DNA of 64,000 bases from JAKAWQ01 sp963745975 (lineage in GTDB: Bacteria; Pseudomonadota; Alphaproteobacteria; Acetobacterales; Acetobacteraceae). The translations under genes and the position numbers were made by a program. Positions 51,040-59,254 of this stretch are shown here, piece by piece. Each line of letters opens with the position of its first letter. Position 1 is the stretch's first letter. Under the pieces are notes generated by a model. That model was not told the DNA's origin and ran no database searches. It saw only the letters and a list, made by a program, of their open reading frames with translations. The stretch lies in assembly GCA_963745975.1 (NCBI GenBank), contig CAVUZJ010000009.1, forward strand, positions 248,001-312,000, written 5' to 3'.

Positions 51040-52354
51040 ACCGCACGAGCCTTCCGGTGGGCGCACCGAGGACCTCGTCCTCGCGCATCACCACGTGGCC
51101 GCGCACGATCGTGAGGATTGGCCAGCCCTGGACGGTGGTGCCGGCGAAGGGGCTCCAGCCGCAGGGAGAGACGAGCCAGCTCTCCTCGATGCGCCGCCGG
51201 CGGCGGAGATCGACGATGGTGAAGTCGGCGTCGTAGCCGGCAGCGATGCGGCCCTTCGCGGCGACGCCGTAGACGCGCGCCGGGCCGCCGGACATCAAGT
51301 CCGCGAGGCGGGAGAGGCCGAGCCTACCGGCATTGACGTGGTCGAGCATCATCGGGACGAGCGTCTGGACGCCGGTGAGGCCGGCCGCGCAGTCCGGCCA
51401 GGGTTTTTCCTTCGCGGCGCGGTTGTGGGGCGCGTGGTCCGAGCCGATGCAGTCCACCGTGCCGTCGCGCACGGCTTCCCAGGCGGCGTCGCGATGGCGG
51501 GGGCCGCGGATCGGCGGGTTCATCACCGCGTAGCCGCCGAGGGCGTCGTAGGCGTCCGGGGCGACCTGCGTCAGGTGGTTCAGCAGGACCTCGACGGTCG
51601 CGATGTCGCGATACTCGGCGAGGTAGGCGAGTTCCTCGGCGGTCGAGACGTGGAGGATGTGGGCGGGGCGGCCGGTCTCGCGCGCGAGCGCCATCAGCCG
51701 GCGCGTGCCAAGGAAGGCGGTCTCCTCGTCGCGCCATTCCATGTGCCGGGCATAGGGCTCGCCGGTGTGGAAGAGGGCGCGGCGGGCGCGGAGCCGGTAC
51801 TCGTCCTCCGAGTGGTAGGCGATGCGCCGGCCGCCGGCGCGCATGACGCGCTCCAGGCTCTCGTCGTCCTCGACCAGGAGATCGCCGGTCGAGCTGCCGG
51901 CGAAGATCTTGATTGCACAAACGCCGCGCTCGGTTTCGAGGGCGGCGAGGGAGGCGATGTTGGTCTTGGTCCCGCCGACATAGAGCCCGATGTCGCACCA
52001 CGAGGAGCGCTCGACATAGGCCTGCTTCCAGGCGAGCTGCGCGGCGTCGGTGATTGCGGGGGTGGTGTTGGGCATGTCGAAGACGGCGGTGAGCCCGCCG
52101 AGGACCGCGCCGCGGGTACCGGTGGGGATGGTCTCGACGGCGGGATCGCCGGGATCGCGCAGATGGACGTGGGGATCGATCAACCCGGGCAGGACAGTGA
52201 GGCCCTTGGCGTCGATGGTCTCGGCGGCACTCGCGGCGGAGGTCGCGCCGAGGGCCGCGATGCGTCCCGACCGGACGCCGATATCGAGCGCCTCGATCCC
52301 CCAGGGGAGGACGACGCTGCCGCCCCGGATGAGGAGGTCGAAGAGCTCGGGCAC
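51032..52354 (-). CDS. pyrC: Dihydroorotase
   Basis: A 440-residue cyclic amidohydrolase that interconverts carbamoyl aspartate and dihydroorotate in pyrimidine synthesis. The first metal site is LIDPHVHLRDPG (about 57-68), followed by FDMPNTTPAIT, typical of class I-type dihydroorotases; CAIKIFAGSSTG carries the lysine region, HILHVSTAEE and NHLT the histidines, and CIGSDHAPH the aspartate. Allantoinases and hydantoinases are close relatives, but HVHLRDPG followed by DMPNT favours dihydroorotase. It lies six bases downstream of asnB on the same strand, so the two nitrogen-metabolism genes are probably one transcript. Confidence 0.87.
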   Translation of the reverse strand: MPELFDLLIRGGSVVLPWGIEALDIGVRSGRIAALGATSAASAAETIDAKGLTVLPGLIDPHVHLRDPGDPAVETIPTGTRGAVLGGLTAVFDMPNTTPAITDAAQLAWKQAYVERSSWCDIGLYVGGTKTNIASLAALETERGVCAIKIFAGSSTGDLLVEDDESLERVMRAGGRRIAYHSEDEYRLRARRALFHTGEPYARHMEWRDEETAFLGTRRLMALARETGRPAHILHVSTAEELAYLAEYRDIATVEVLLNHLTQVAPDAYDALGGYAVMNPPIRGPRHRDAAWEAVRDGTVDCIGSDHAPHNRAAKEKPWPDCAAGLTGVQTLVPMMLDHVNAGRLGLSRLADLMSGGPARVYGVAAKGRIAAGYDADFTIVDLRRRRRIEESWLVSPCGWSPFAGTTVQGWPILTIVRGHVVMREDEVLGAPTGRLVRFS

Positions 52355-52360
52355 GGGCGC

Positions 52361-54127
52361 TCAGTGCGCCGCGAGGGTTGCGAAGACGTCGCCGGCGGGC
52401 ATCAGGCCCTCGACGTGGCGGCGGTGCCAGAGGGCGTAGAAGAGGAGCGCCCAGGCGGCGAAGCCCTCGCGGCGGCCGGCGGCGTTGCGGAAGAGGGCGG
52501 TCACGCGCGCGGGCTCGGCGAGCTCGGCGATCGCGGGCGAGGCGGCGACCAGCGGGCCGAGGCGGGCACCGGCGGCGGCGATCCAGGCGCCGACGGGGAC
52601 GGTGAAGCCCTGCTTGCGGGCGAAGGGCTGCGCGGCCGGGAGGTTCTGCTCGAGCCAGCGCCGGAGCAGCCATTTGCCCTGGCCGCGGCGGACCTTGAGG
52701 TGGTCGGGCAGGCGGAAGGTCGCTTCGGCGACGCCGCGATCGAGGAGCGGCGTGCGGCCCTCGACACCGTGCGCCATCAGGCAGCGATCGAGCTTGAGGA
52801 GGAGATCGTTCGGGAGCCAGCCGGCGACGTCGGCGGCCTGGACGGTGGCGAGGCGCGTGCGGCCCTCGCCGGGGGTCGTCGTCGCCTCGTCCGCGGCGAG
52901 GCCGTCGCGCCAGCCGCTCGGGCGCGCGCGGAGGATGGAAAGGCGATCGAAGGTGCCGCGCGCGCGCATGACGCGCCCGCCCAGCCACCAGGGCCGCACG
53001 GCCGTGCGGTAGCGGCCGTAGCCGGCGAACATCTCGTCCCCGCCCTCGCCGGAGAGCACGACCTTCACGTCCTGGCGGGCGCGGCGGGCGAGGAACCAGC
53101 TCGGGATGATCGCGTAGTCGGCGGCGGGGTCGTCCATGCAGGCGACGATCTCGGGCAGATGCTCCCAGACCATCGCCTCGGTGATCTCGATGGTTTCGTG
53201 GCGGGCGCCGACCGCGCGCGCGACGACGGAGGCCGATTGGCGCTCGTCGGCCGCGCCGGGGGCGGCGAAGCCCGCGGTGAAGGCGAGCACCTCCTGGTTG
53301 GTGAGGCGGCGCATCATCGCCAGCACCGCCGAGCTGTCGATGCCGCCGGAGAGGAAGAGGCCGTAGGGCACGTCGCTCCGCAGATGCAGCTCGACGCTTT
53401 CCGCGAGCGCGGCGTCGAGGCGGGCGAGCGCCGCTTCCTCGGTGATGTCCTCCGGGCCGCCCTCGGGCAGGGCGGCGAGGCGGCGGCGGTCGAGCACGCG
53501 CCCGTCGGCGCAGGTGAGCGTCTCGCCAGGGAGGACGCGATGGATGCCCTCGAAGATCGTCTCGGAGCCGGTCACGAACTGGATCTGCAGCAATTCGTCG
53601 CGCGCTTCCGGGCGCACGGTGCGCGGCACGAGCCCGGCCTCGAGCAGCGCCTGCGGCTCGGAGGCGAAGGCGAGGCCGTCCTCGGTCTGGGCGAGATAGA
53701 GCGGCTTGATGCCGAACGGGTCGCGCGAGAGCGTGACGGTGCGGCCGAGGCGCTCGTGGACGGCGATCGCATACATGCCGCGAAGCGGCTTGGCGTAGTC
53801 GGCGCCGTCGCGGAGCCAGAGATGGAGCGGGGATTCGCAATCGCTGTCGGTCGCGAAATGGACCTCGGGCATCGAAGCGCGGAGCTCTCGGTAATTGTAG
53901 ATCTCGCCGTTCGCGACGAGCGCGGCGGCGCCGGCGAAGAGCGGCTGGTCGCCGCCCTCGATATCGATGATCGCGAGGCGCGTGCTGAGGAGCGCGATGC
54001 GGCCGACCATGGTCTGGCCGGTGCCGTCCGGGCCGCGATGGGCGAGCGCGCGGGAGAGGCGCGCCAGCGTCTCGGGGTTGGGCGGCGGGGCGTCGGCGCG
54101 CAGGATGAGGCCCGCAATTCCGCACAT
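52361..54127 (-). CDS. asnB: Asparagine synthetase (glutamine-hydrolysing)
   Basis: A 588-residue enzyme making asparagine from aspartate, ATP and glutamine. After the initiator, Cys2 (MCGIAGLIL) is the glutaminase nucleophile; the N-terminal domain continues with LAHRGPDGTGQ, STRLAIIDIEGGDQP and NGEIYNYRELR. The synthetase domain contains the PP-loop LSGGIDSSAV (about 258-267) and SGEGGDEMFAGYGRY. The start at 54127 is fixed by the requirement for Cys2. Length is usual for AsnB. Similar proteins also amidate cell-wall or capsule components, but nothing nearby suggests that. It diverges from ygfZ by 93 bases. Confidence 0.92.
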   Translation of the reverse strand: MCGIAGLILRADAPPPNPETLARLSRALAHRGPDGTGQTMVGRIALLSTRLAIIDIEGGDQPLFAGAAALVANGEIYNYRELRASMPEVHFATDSDCESPLHLWLRDGADYAKPLRGMYAIAVHERLGRTVTLSRDPFGIKPLYLAQTEDGLAFASEPQALLEAGLVPRTVRPEARDELLQIQFVTGSETIFEGIHRVLPGETLTCADGRVLDRRRLAALPEGGPEDITEEAALARLDAALAESVELHLRSDVPYGLFLSGGIDSSAVLAMMRRLTNQEVLAFTAGFAAPGAADERQSASVVARAVGARHETIEITEAMVWEHLPEIVACMDDPAADYAIIPSWFLARRARQDVKVVLSGEGGDEMFAGYGRYRTAVRPWWLGGRVMRARGTFDRLSILRARPSGWRDGLAADEATTTPGEGRTRLATVQAADVAGWLPNDLLLKLDRCLMAHGVEGRTPLLDRGVAEATFRLPDHLKVRRGQGKWLLRRWLEQNLPAAQPFARKQGFTVPVGAWIAAAGARLGPLVAASPAIAELAEPARVTALFRNAAGRREGFAAWALLFYALWHRRHVEGLMPAGDVFATLAAH

Positions 54128-54220
54128 CAGGCTTTCTCTCTCCTTCGGGGGCATGTTCCGAAACGACCCTCTGCCTAGCACGTCTTGCCGGCGCGGGCGC
54201 CAGGGCCCAATTCCTGGCGC

Positions 54221-55036
54221 ATGGTCTTTCTTGCGCTTCTGCCCGAACGCGGCGTCCTCGCGGTCGCGGGCGAGGATCGTCGGGAGTTCCTCCAGGGGCT
54301 GGTTTCGAACGATGTCGCCGGCGCCGCGCCCGGGCGGGCGGTATGGGCGGCGCTGCTCACGCCCCAGGGCAAATGGCTTGCCGATTTCTTCATCCTCGAC
54401 GACGGCGAGCGGCTGCTGCTCGATTGCGAGCGCGGGCAGATCCCGATGCTGCTCGCGCGGCTACGGCGTTTCCGGCTGCGCGCTCGTGTTTCGGTCGAGG
54501 ATGTGTCGGAGGGGCTCGCGGTGTACGGGGCCTGGGGCGGGGTTCCGGAGATCGGCGAACGGGTGGTCGCGGCGCCCGACCCGCGGCTTGAAGAGGCGGG
54601 ATGGCGGCTTCTTTCGAGCGCGCCGCTCGCGGCCAATGCGCGCTTCGAGGAATGGGACCTGCATCGGCTGGCGCTCGGGCTACCGGACGGCTCGCGCGAC
54701 CTCGAGGCCGAGCGGACGCTGCTCCTCGAGGCGGGGTTCGACGAGCTGGCGGGCGTCTCCTGGACCAAGGGCTGCTACATGGGCCAGGAGCTGACGGCGC
54801 GGACGCGCTATCGCGGACTGATCAAGCGGCGGCTCATGCCGGTGGCCGTCGCGGGCCCGCTGCCCGCGCCGGAGACGCCGGTGCTCGCGGGAGGCGTGGT
54901 GCGCGGGGCGATGCGCTCCGGGCGGGGGGAGCTGGGGCTTGCCTCGCTTCGCCTCGATGCGCTCGCCGAGAAGCTGATGTGCGGCGAGGCGGTGCTGACG
55001 CCGCGCACGCCGCCCTGGCTGCGCCTTCCGTCCTGA
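54221..55036 (+). CDS. ygfZ: Folate-binding iron-sulfur cluster protein YgfZ
   Basis: A 271-residue protein related to the glycine-cleavage T-protein. The signature KGCYMGQELTARTRYRG (about 184-200) includes the essential KGCYxGQE motif. N-terminal blocks FLQGLVSNDV and LLTPQGKWLADFFI are standard. YgfZ, working with tetrahydrofolate, helps maintain or repair certain Fe-S enzymes. The ATG at 54221 was chosen because the domain begins immediately (MVFLALLPERGVLAV). The hslO start codon follows directly after its stop, so the two stress-related genes are co-transcribed. Confidence 0.92.
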   Translation: MVFLALLPERGVLAVAGEDRREFLQGLVSNDVAGAAPGRAVWAALLTPQGKWLADFFILDDGERLLLDCERGQIPMLLARLRRFRLRARVSVEDVSEGLAVYGAWGGVPEIGERVVAAPDPRLEEAGWRLLSSAPLAANARFEEWDLHRLALGLPDGSRDLEAERTLLLEAGFDELAGVSWTKGCYMGQELTARTRYRGLIKRRLMPVAVAGPLPAPETPVLAGGVVRGAMRSGRGELGLASLRLDALAEKLMCGEAVLTPRTPPWLRLPS

Positions 55037-55984
55037 ATGGCTGAGATCCCCGCCTTCCTCGACCGGCTGCGCCCGGACGTGCCGGACATCGTGGTGCCGC
55101 GCGCGGTGGTGCCGTTCTTCCTGCCGCGCTCGGCGGTGCGGGGCCGGCTGGTGCGGCTCGGGCCGCTCGCTGAGGCGCTGCTCGGCCGCCATCGGCATCA
55201 TCCGATGATTGCGGGGCTGGCCGGGCAGGCGCTCGCGCTGGTGGCGGGGCTCGCGATGCCGATGAAGTTCCGCGGCACCTTCAGCCTGCAGATCAAGGGC
55301 GACGGGCCGGTGCCGCACCTGGTTGCGGACTGCACCGATGCGGGCGAGTTGCGATTCTATGTCCGCACCGTGCCGGAGCGGCTCGAAGCACTTCTGGAGG
55401 CGGAGGAGACGCCGTCGGCCGCCGCCCTGATCGGGCAGGGCTATCTCGCCTTCACCGTCGATCGCGGGGCGCGGATGCACCCGCACCAGGGGATCGTCGC
55501 GATCGGGGGCGAGAGCTTCGAGGAGATGGCGCTCGCCTATTTCCGCGAGAGCGTGCAGCTCGCGGGGCTGGTGCGGCTGGCGGCTTCGCGCGCGGCGGAC
55601 GGCTGGCGCGCCGGGGCGCTCATCCTGGAGCGCATCCCGGGCACGCGAAACTCCGACCCGGAAGAGAGCGCGGAGGCCTGGCGCACGGCGACCGCGCTCG
55701 GGGCCACGGTTTCGGATGGCGAGCTGCTCGACGACGGGCTGGCGCCCGAGCGGCTGCTCTATCGGCTGTTCCATAGCGCGGGGGTGGCGGCGGACCGGCC
55801 GCGGGCGCTCGCCTATGGCTGCCGGTGCACGCGGGCGCGGCTCTCGGGGGTGCTGGCCGGGTTCGGCCCCGACGATCTCGACCACATGGCGACCGACGGG
55901 ACGATCACCGTGACCTGCGAATTCTGCAACCATGATTTCCGCTTTCCGCGAGCCGAGCTGCCGGGGCGCGGCGCGGCCGATTGA
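55037..55984 (+). CDS. hslO: Redox-regulated chaperone Hsp33
   Basis: A 315-residue holdase chaperone activated by oxidation. The zinc-binding cysteines are Cys262 and Cys264 (GCRCTR) and Cys294 and Cys297 (CEFCNHDF), the C-x-C...C-x2-C pattern of Hsp33. N-terminal domain landmarks include MKFRGTFSLQIKGDGPV and ADCTDAGELRFYVR. In oxidising conditions the cysteines form disulfides, release zinc, and the protein binds unfolding clients. The ATG starts immediately after the ygfZ stop (TGAATG), so both genes are expressed together. Confidence 0.94.
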   Translation: MAEIPAFLDRLRPDVPDIVVPRAVVPFFLPRSAVRGRLVRLGPLAEALLGRHRHHPMIAGLAGQALALVAGLAMPMKFRGTFSLQIKGDGPVPHLVADCTDAGELRFYVRTVPERLEALLEAEETPSAAALIGQGYLAFTVDRGARMHPHQGIVAIGGESFEEMALAYFRESVQLAGLVRLAASRAADGWRAGALILERIPGTRNSDPEESAEAWRTATALGATVSDGELLDDGLAPERLLYRLFHSAGVAADRPRALAYGCRCTRARLSGVLAGFGPDDLDHMATDGTITVTCEFCNHDFRFPRAELPGRGAAD

Positions 55985-56048
55985 CCGGGGGGCAGGCGCG
56001 CGTCAGGTTGCGCGGCGCAAGGAGAATCGCCCTGAGGAGCCTCTTTCG

Positions 56049-56777
56049 ATGACCGGACGCGGCTTGCGCCGGCGAATGGTGCTGGCGCTGGTCCTGGCAC
56101 CTTCGTTGGCCCTTTGGGGCTGCGGGGGCGGCGGGCCGGAGAACGTGAGCTTCGCCCCGCTGCGCTACAATTATCTCCCCGTGCTCAAGCTCAACGTCTC
56201 CTCGATCTCGATCGAGGATGACTGGCAGCCGAGCGATGACGCCGATCACGTGGAATCGCTTTCGCCGGAGACGCCGGCGGCCGCGCTCCGCCAGATGGGG
56301 GAGGATCGTCTCGGCGCGTACGGCACGTCCGGAAGAGCCGTGTTCGTGATCGAGGACGCATCTTTGGTGCGCAACGGATCGGAGCTCGACGGCTCGTTCG
56401 CGGTGCGGCTCGATGTCTATTCGGCCGACGGGACCAGGGCGGGCTTCGCCGAGGCGCGCGTCTCGCAGACCGAGCCGGCGCCGGGCGGCGAGGGCGTGCC
56501 CTTCCGTTCGGCGCTCTACGACCTGACGCGGCACATGATGAACAGCATGAACGTCGAGTTCGAGTACCAGCTCAGGCGGACGCTCGGCGAATGGCTGGTG
56601 CAGGGCTCGGCGGCGGCGACGCCGATCGAGGCCCAGCCGCTGCCGGGGCCGGGCGAGCAGAGCGCGGCGCCGACGGCCCCGCCGGCGGCAGCGGGCCCCT
56701 CGCCGGCAATGGGGCCGCAGCCGGGCGTGCTCGGCACGCTGCCGCTGAGCCCGCCACAACCGACGACGACTCCTTGA
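56049..56777 (+). CDS. Lipoprotein of unknown function
   Basis: A 242-residue lipoprotein. The signal peptide ends in a lipobox, LALWGC, with Cys25 as the lipidated residue, followed by a glycine run. The globular part (about 35-185) has no sequence I can name, but the pattern of a lipoprotein that folds around LKLNVSSISIEDDW and TLGEWLVQG is seen in alphaproteobacterial lipoproteins thought to be in the outer membrane. The C-terminal 45 residues are rich in proline, alanine and glycine and are probably disordered. GAGGAG lies about ten bases before the ATG. It follows hslO by 64 bases. Confidence 0.75.
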   Translation: MTGRGLRRRMVLALVLAPSLALWGCGGGGPENVSFAPLRYNYLPVLKLNVSSISIEDDWQPSDDADHVESLSPETPAAALRQMGEDRLGAYGTSGRAVFVIEDASLVRNGSELDGSFAVRLDVYSADGTRAGFAEARVSQTEPAPGGEGVPFRSALYDLTRHMMNSMNVEFEYQLRRTLGEWLVQGSAAATPIEAQPLPGPGEQSAAPTAPPAAAGPSPAMGPQPGVLGTLPLSPPQPTTTP

Positions 56778-56856
56778 TTTTGCTTAAGTGACCGGGGGTG
56801 GGGTACCCACGATCTGGCCCATCTAAGGGCGTTTGTTTCTGTCTATTTTTTGATTT

Positions 56857-57610
56857 TCAGTCCGGTTTTTCGGACGCGAGAGCGGGATGGGCCTCCGGCG
56901 GGTTGGGCAGGCCCTGCGGGTTCAGCCGGTAGCCGCCGCCCTCGGTGATCAGGAGCCGCGCGCGCGAGGGATCGGGCTCGATCTTCTGGCGGAGGCGGTA
57001 GATGTGCGTCTCGAGCGTGTGGGTGGTGACGGCGGCGTTGTAGCCCCAGACCTCGTTCAGCAGGACCTGGCGGGCGACCGGGCGGCTGCCGGAGCGGTAG
57101 AGGAACTTGAGGATGGCGGTTTCCTTCTCGGTCAGCCGGATGCGCCGGCTGCGGCCGGGCTCCTGGAGGAGCTTGGCGGCCGGGCGGAAGGTGTAGGGGC
57201 CGATCGCGAAGATCGCGTCCTCGCTGTTCTCGAAGATGCGGAGCTGGGCGCGCAGGCGCGCGAGCAGCTCGGCCAAGCCGGAACGGCTTGGCGATGTAGT
57301 CGTTGGCGCCGGAATCGAGGCCCTGCACGACGTCCGATTCCTGGTCCGAGCCGGTGAGCATGATGATCGGGATTTTGAGGCCCTGGCGGCGGAGGCGCGC
57401 GCAGAAGTCCCGCCCGTCCCCGTCCGGCAGGCGGAGGTCGAGGATCAGGGCATCGAACCGGGACTCCCTCGCCGCGAGCAGGGCCTCGGCATCGGCGAGG
57501 GTGGCCGCCTCCACGGCAGCGAACTCCCCTTCCACCGCGAGCTGCTCCGCCAACGTGGCCCGCAGGGCGCGGTCGTCATCGACGACCAGTATCGGGCGTT
57601 CACCCGCCAT
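56857..57610 (-). pseudogene. OmpR-type response regulator with one-base frameshift
   Basis: From ATG 57610 the receiver domain is complete: LVVDDDRALR (acidic pocket), LILDLRLPDGDG (phosphoacceptor aspartate), MLTGSD, and YIAKPF (conserved lysine). The frame breaks right after KPFRL. One base later the expected sequence resumes, AELLARLRAQLRIFENSEDA, then an OmpR winged helix with RLTEKETAILKFLYR and VTTHTLETHIYRLRQKIEPD, ending at 56857. Removing one C at 57273-57274 restores a continuous 250-residue regulator. No sensor kinase is adjacent. Either an assembly error or a recent mutation separates receiver from DNA-binding domain. Confidence 0.9.
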
Positions 57611-57703
57611 CGTCCGCTCCTCAATCTGCCGCGAGCCAGGATTTCCAGGCCCGGATGGCCACACACGATCTTTGGCCTGAAAAGTGATACTCGTGTGGCA
57701 AGT

Positions 57704-57737
57704 CCTCCTTACAGGAGGCGGATCCATGCATCGTTAA
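57704..57737 (+). promoter_or_regulatory. Hairpin masking a perfect Shine-Dalgarno before a three-codon reading frame
   Basis: CCTCCT (57704-57709) and AGGAGG (57713-57718) form a tight hairpin with a three-base loop. AGGAGG is a perfect ribosome-binding site seven bases before ATG at 57726, which opens a frame of only three codons (Met-His-Arg) ending in TAA at 57735-57737. The element lies about 135 bases upstream of ribA. It could be chance, or a leader that controls translation of the downstream genes. Confidence 0.35.
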
Positions 57738-57761
57738 CAGTGCACACAATTCCGTGAGGAG

Positions 57762-57872
57762 ATGCAAGACAAGGGGGGCCGTCTCGCCATATCCTGCGGA
57801 TGCCCGAAGCTGCTTGCCCTCGCCGACCGGGGGGATGCTTTTGGGGTGCTCCAGCATAAGATGGTTGGGTGA
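57762..57872 (+). CDS. Possible 36-residue leader peptide overlapping the ribA start
   Basis: A small frame starting ATG at 57762, with GAGGAG directly before it, encodes 36 residues including AISCGCPKLLAL. Its stop TGA (57870-57872) overlaps the ATG of ribA at 57872 as TGATG, an arrangement that favours translational coupling. Third-position GC is lower than in neighbouring genes, and the ribosome-binding site is closer to the ATG than normal, so it may not be translated. No related protein is known to me. Confidence 0.3.
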   Translation: MQDKGGRLAISCGCPKLLALADRGDAFGVLQHKMVG

Positions 57873-59035
57873 TGACGCGCCTTTGGCCCCGTGCGGACCC
57901 CTTCGCCTCTGCCGAACTGACGCCGGCCGCGCCCGATGAGGCGGGGGTGGCGCTGCGCGTCGTGCGCCGGGCGGCGGCGGACCTGGCGGCGGGCGTGCCG
58001 CTGCTGCTGAGGGGAGAGCCCGGTCTTGTCGTGCTCGCGGCCGAGACGGCGAGCGGGCGGGCGCTTGAGGAATTCACGGAGCTGGCGGCGGGGCCGCCGA
58101 TCCTGGTGCTGGCGCCGGGGCGGGCGGCGGCCCTGCTGCGCCGGCCGCTCGAGCCGGGGCAGGAGGCGATCGGCGTGCGGCTCGGCAGCAACAAGCTCGA
58201 CCCGGAGCTGCTGCTCAAGCTGGCGGACCCGACGGCGGGGCAGCCGCGCTTGAAGGGCGAGCTGGAGCCGGCCGGGGCGCTGCCGGCCGCGGCGCCGGCC
58301 GCGCTGGCGCTCGCCAAGCAGGCGCGGCTGCTGCCGGCGGCGCTGGTGGCGCCGAGCCGGAAGGAGGCGGGGGAGATCGCGGGCCGGCTCGGGATTCTCT
58401 CGGTGGACGCGGCGGATGTGCTGGCGTGCTCGCCGGAGCGGCCGCTCCATCTCCAGCGCGTCTCCGAGGCGCGGGTTCCGCTGGAAGCGGCGCCCGAGGC
58501 GCGGATCATCGCGTTCCGGGTGCGGGAGACCGGGGCCGAGCACCTGGCGATTTTGATCGGGCGGCCGGAGGAGCGGGCGACCCCGCTGGTGCGGGTGCAT
58601 TCCCAGTGCTTCACCGGCGATCTGCTCGGCAGCTTGCGCTGCGATTGCGGGGCGCAGCTGCGGGGCGCCATCGCGCGGATCGCCGAGGAGGGCGCCGGGG
58701 CGCTGCTCTATCTTGCGCAGGAGGGGCGCGGGATCGGGCTCACCAACAAGCTTCGCGCCTATCGGCTGCAGGACGGCGGATTGGACACGGTGGATGCGAA
58801 CAAGGCGCTCGGGTGGGGCTCGGACGAGCGGGGCTACCGGGTTGCCGCGGCGATGCTCGCCGAGCTTGGGCTCGAACGGATCCGTTTGTTAACCAATAAC
58901 CCGGAAAAGCTTGCAGCACTCGGGAGCGCGGGCATCGAGATCGCCGCCCGGGTGCCGCTTGTCTTTCCGCCGAACGGCGTGAACGACCGCTACCTCGCCA
59001 CCAAGGCGGGCCGGCTCGGCCACCTCCTGGCATAG
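57872..59035 (+). CDS. ribA: GTP cyclohydrolase II
   Basis: A 387-residue protein. Residues about 200-387 are GTP cyclohydrolase II, the first step of riboflavin synthesis: zinc cysteines 246, 257 and 259 (HSQCFTGDLLGSLRCDCG), the catalytic region YLAQEGRGIGLTNKLRAY and the nucleotide-binding TNNPEKLAAL. The N-terminal 195 residues occupy the place of the RibB domain of bifunctional enzymes but lack its DDExRENEGD motif, so that part is probably non-catalytic; such long RibA forms occur in alphaproteobacteria. The ATG at 57872 is preceded by a GTG that could also be used. I see no FMN riboswitch upstream. Confidence 0.92.
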   Translation: MTRLWPRADPFASAELTPAAPDEAGVALRVVRRAAADLAAGVPLLLRGEPGLVVLAAETASGRALEEFTELAAGPPILVLAPGRAAALLRRPLEPGQEAIGVRLGSNKLDPELLLKLADPTAGQPRLKGELEPAGALPAAAPAALALAKQARLLPAALVAPSRKEAGEIAGRLGILSVDAADVLACSPERPLHLQRVSEARVPLEAAPEARIIAFRVRETGAEHLAILIGRPEERATPLVRVHSQCFTGDLLGSLRCDCGAQLRGAIARIAEEGAGALLYLAQEGRGIGLTNKLRAYRLQDGGLDTVDANKALGWGSDERGYRVAAAMLAELGLERIRLLTNNPEKLAALGSAGIEIAARVPLVFPPNGVNDRYLATKAGRLGHLLA

Positions 59036-59053
59036 GGACAGGTTCGCGCATCC

Positions 59054-59254
59054 ATGATCCAGCCGATTGCGAATTCAACTCCCGCTTCGTCCACCGCGAC
59101 GCCCCAAACGGGCGCGGCTGAGGGCGGAAAGAGCTTCGAGCAGGTACTGCAGGAAGTGGGAAAGATCGCCGGGAGCGCGGCGGGCGGGTTCGCCGCGGGC
59201 GGGCCGGCCGGGGCGGCGGTGTGCGGGGCGCTGACACTGCTCCAGTCGCGGTGA
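59054..59254 (+). CDS. Small hypothetical protein, 66 residues
   Basis: I do not recognise this protein. It has a polar, serine/threonine/alanine-rich N-terminus (MIQPIANSTPASST), a short charged amphipathic stretch (GKSFEQVLQEVGKIAG) and a glycine/alanine-rich hydrophobic tail (AGGFAAGGPAGAAVCGALTLL) with one cysteine. It starts 18 bases after ribA. Its stop (TGA) overlaps a GTG that may start the molybdenum hydroxylase gene; if that gene starts earlier, at 59221, the two overlap by 34 bases. A tail of small residues could insert in a membrane or pack as helices. Coding status is moderately supported. Confidence 0.45.
   Translation: MIQPIANSTPASSTATPQTGAAEGGKSFEQVLQEVGKIAGSAAGGFAAGGPAGAAVCGALTLLQSR

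Noticed and set aside
50957..54178. A very long forward reading frame opposite the dihydroorotase and asparagine synthetase genes
   Set aside because: It is the reverse shadow of two well-recognised genes; high GC suppresses stop codons. Its predicted protein is low-complexity and matches nothing.
21450..57280. Programmed frameshifting as the reason for the split permease and response regulator
   Set aside because: There is no slippery heptamer, and the required change is removal of a base in plain sequence, which does not match known recoding signals for these families.
57613..57871. FMN riboswitch upstream of ribA
   Set aside because: None of the conserved FMN-riboswitch core blocks could be recognised.
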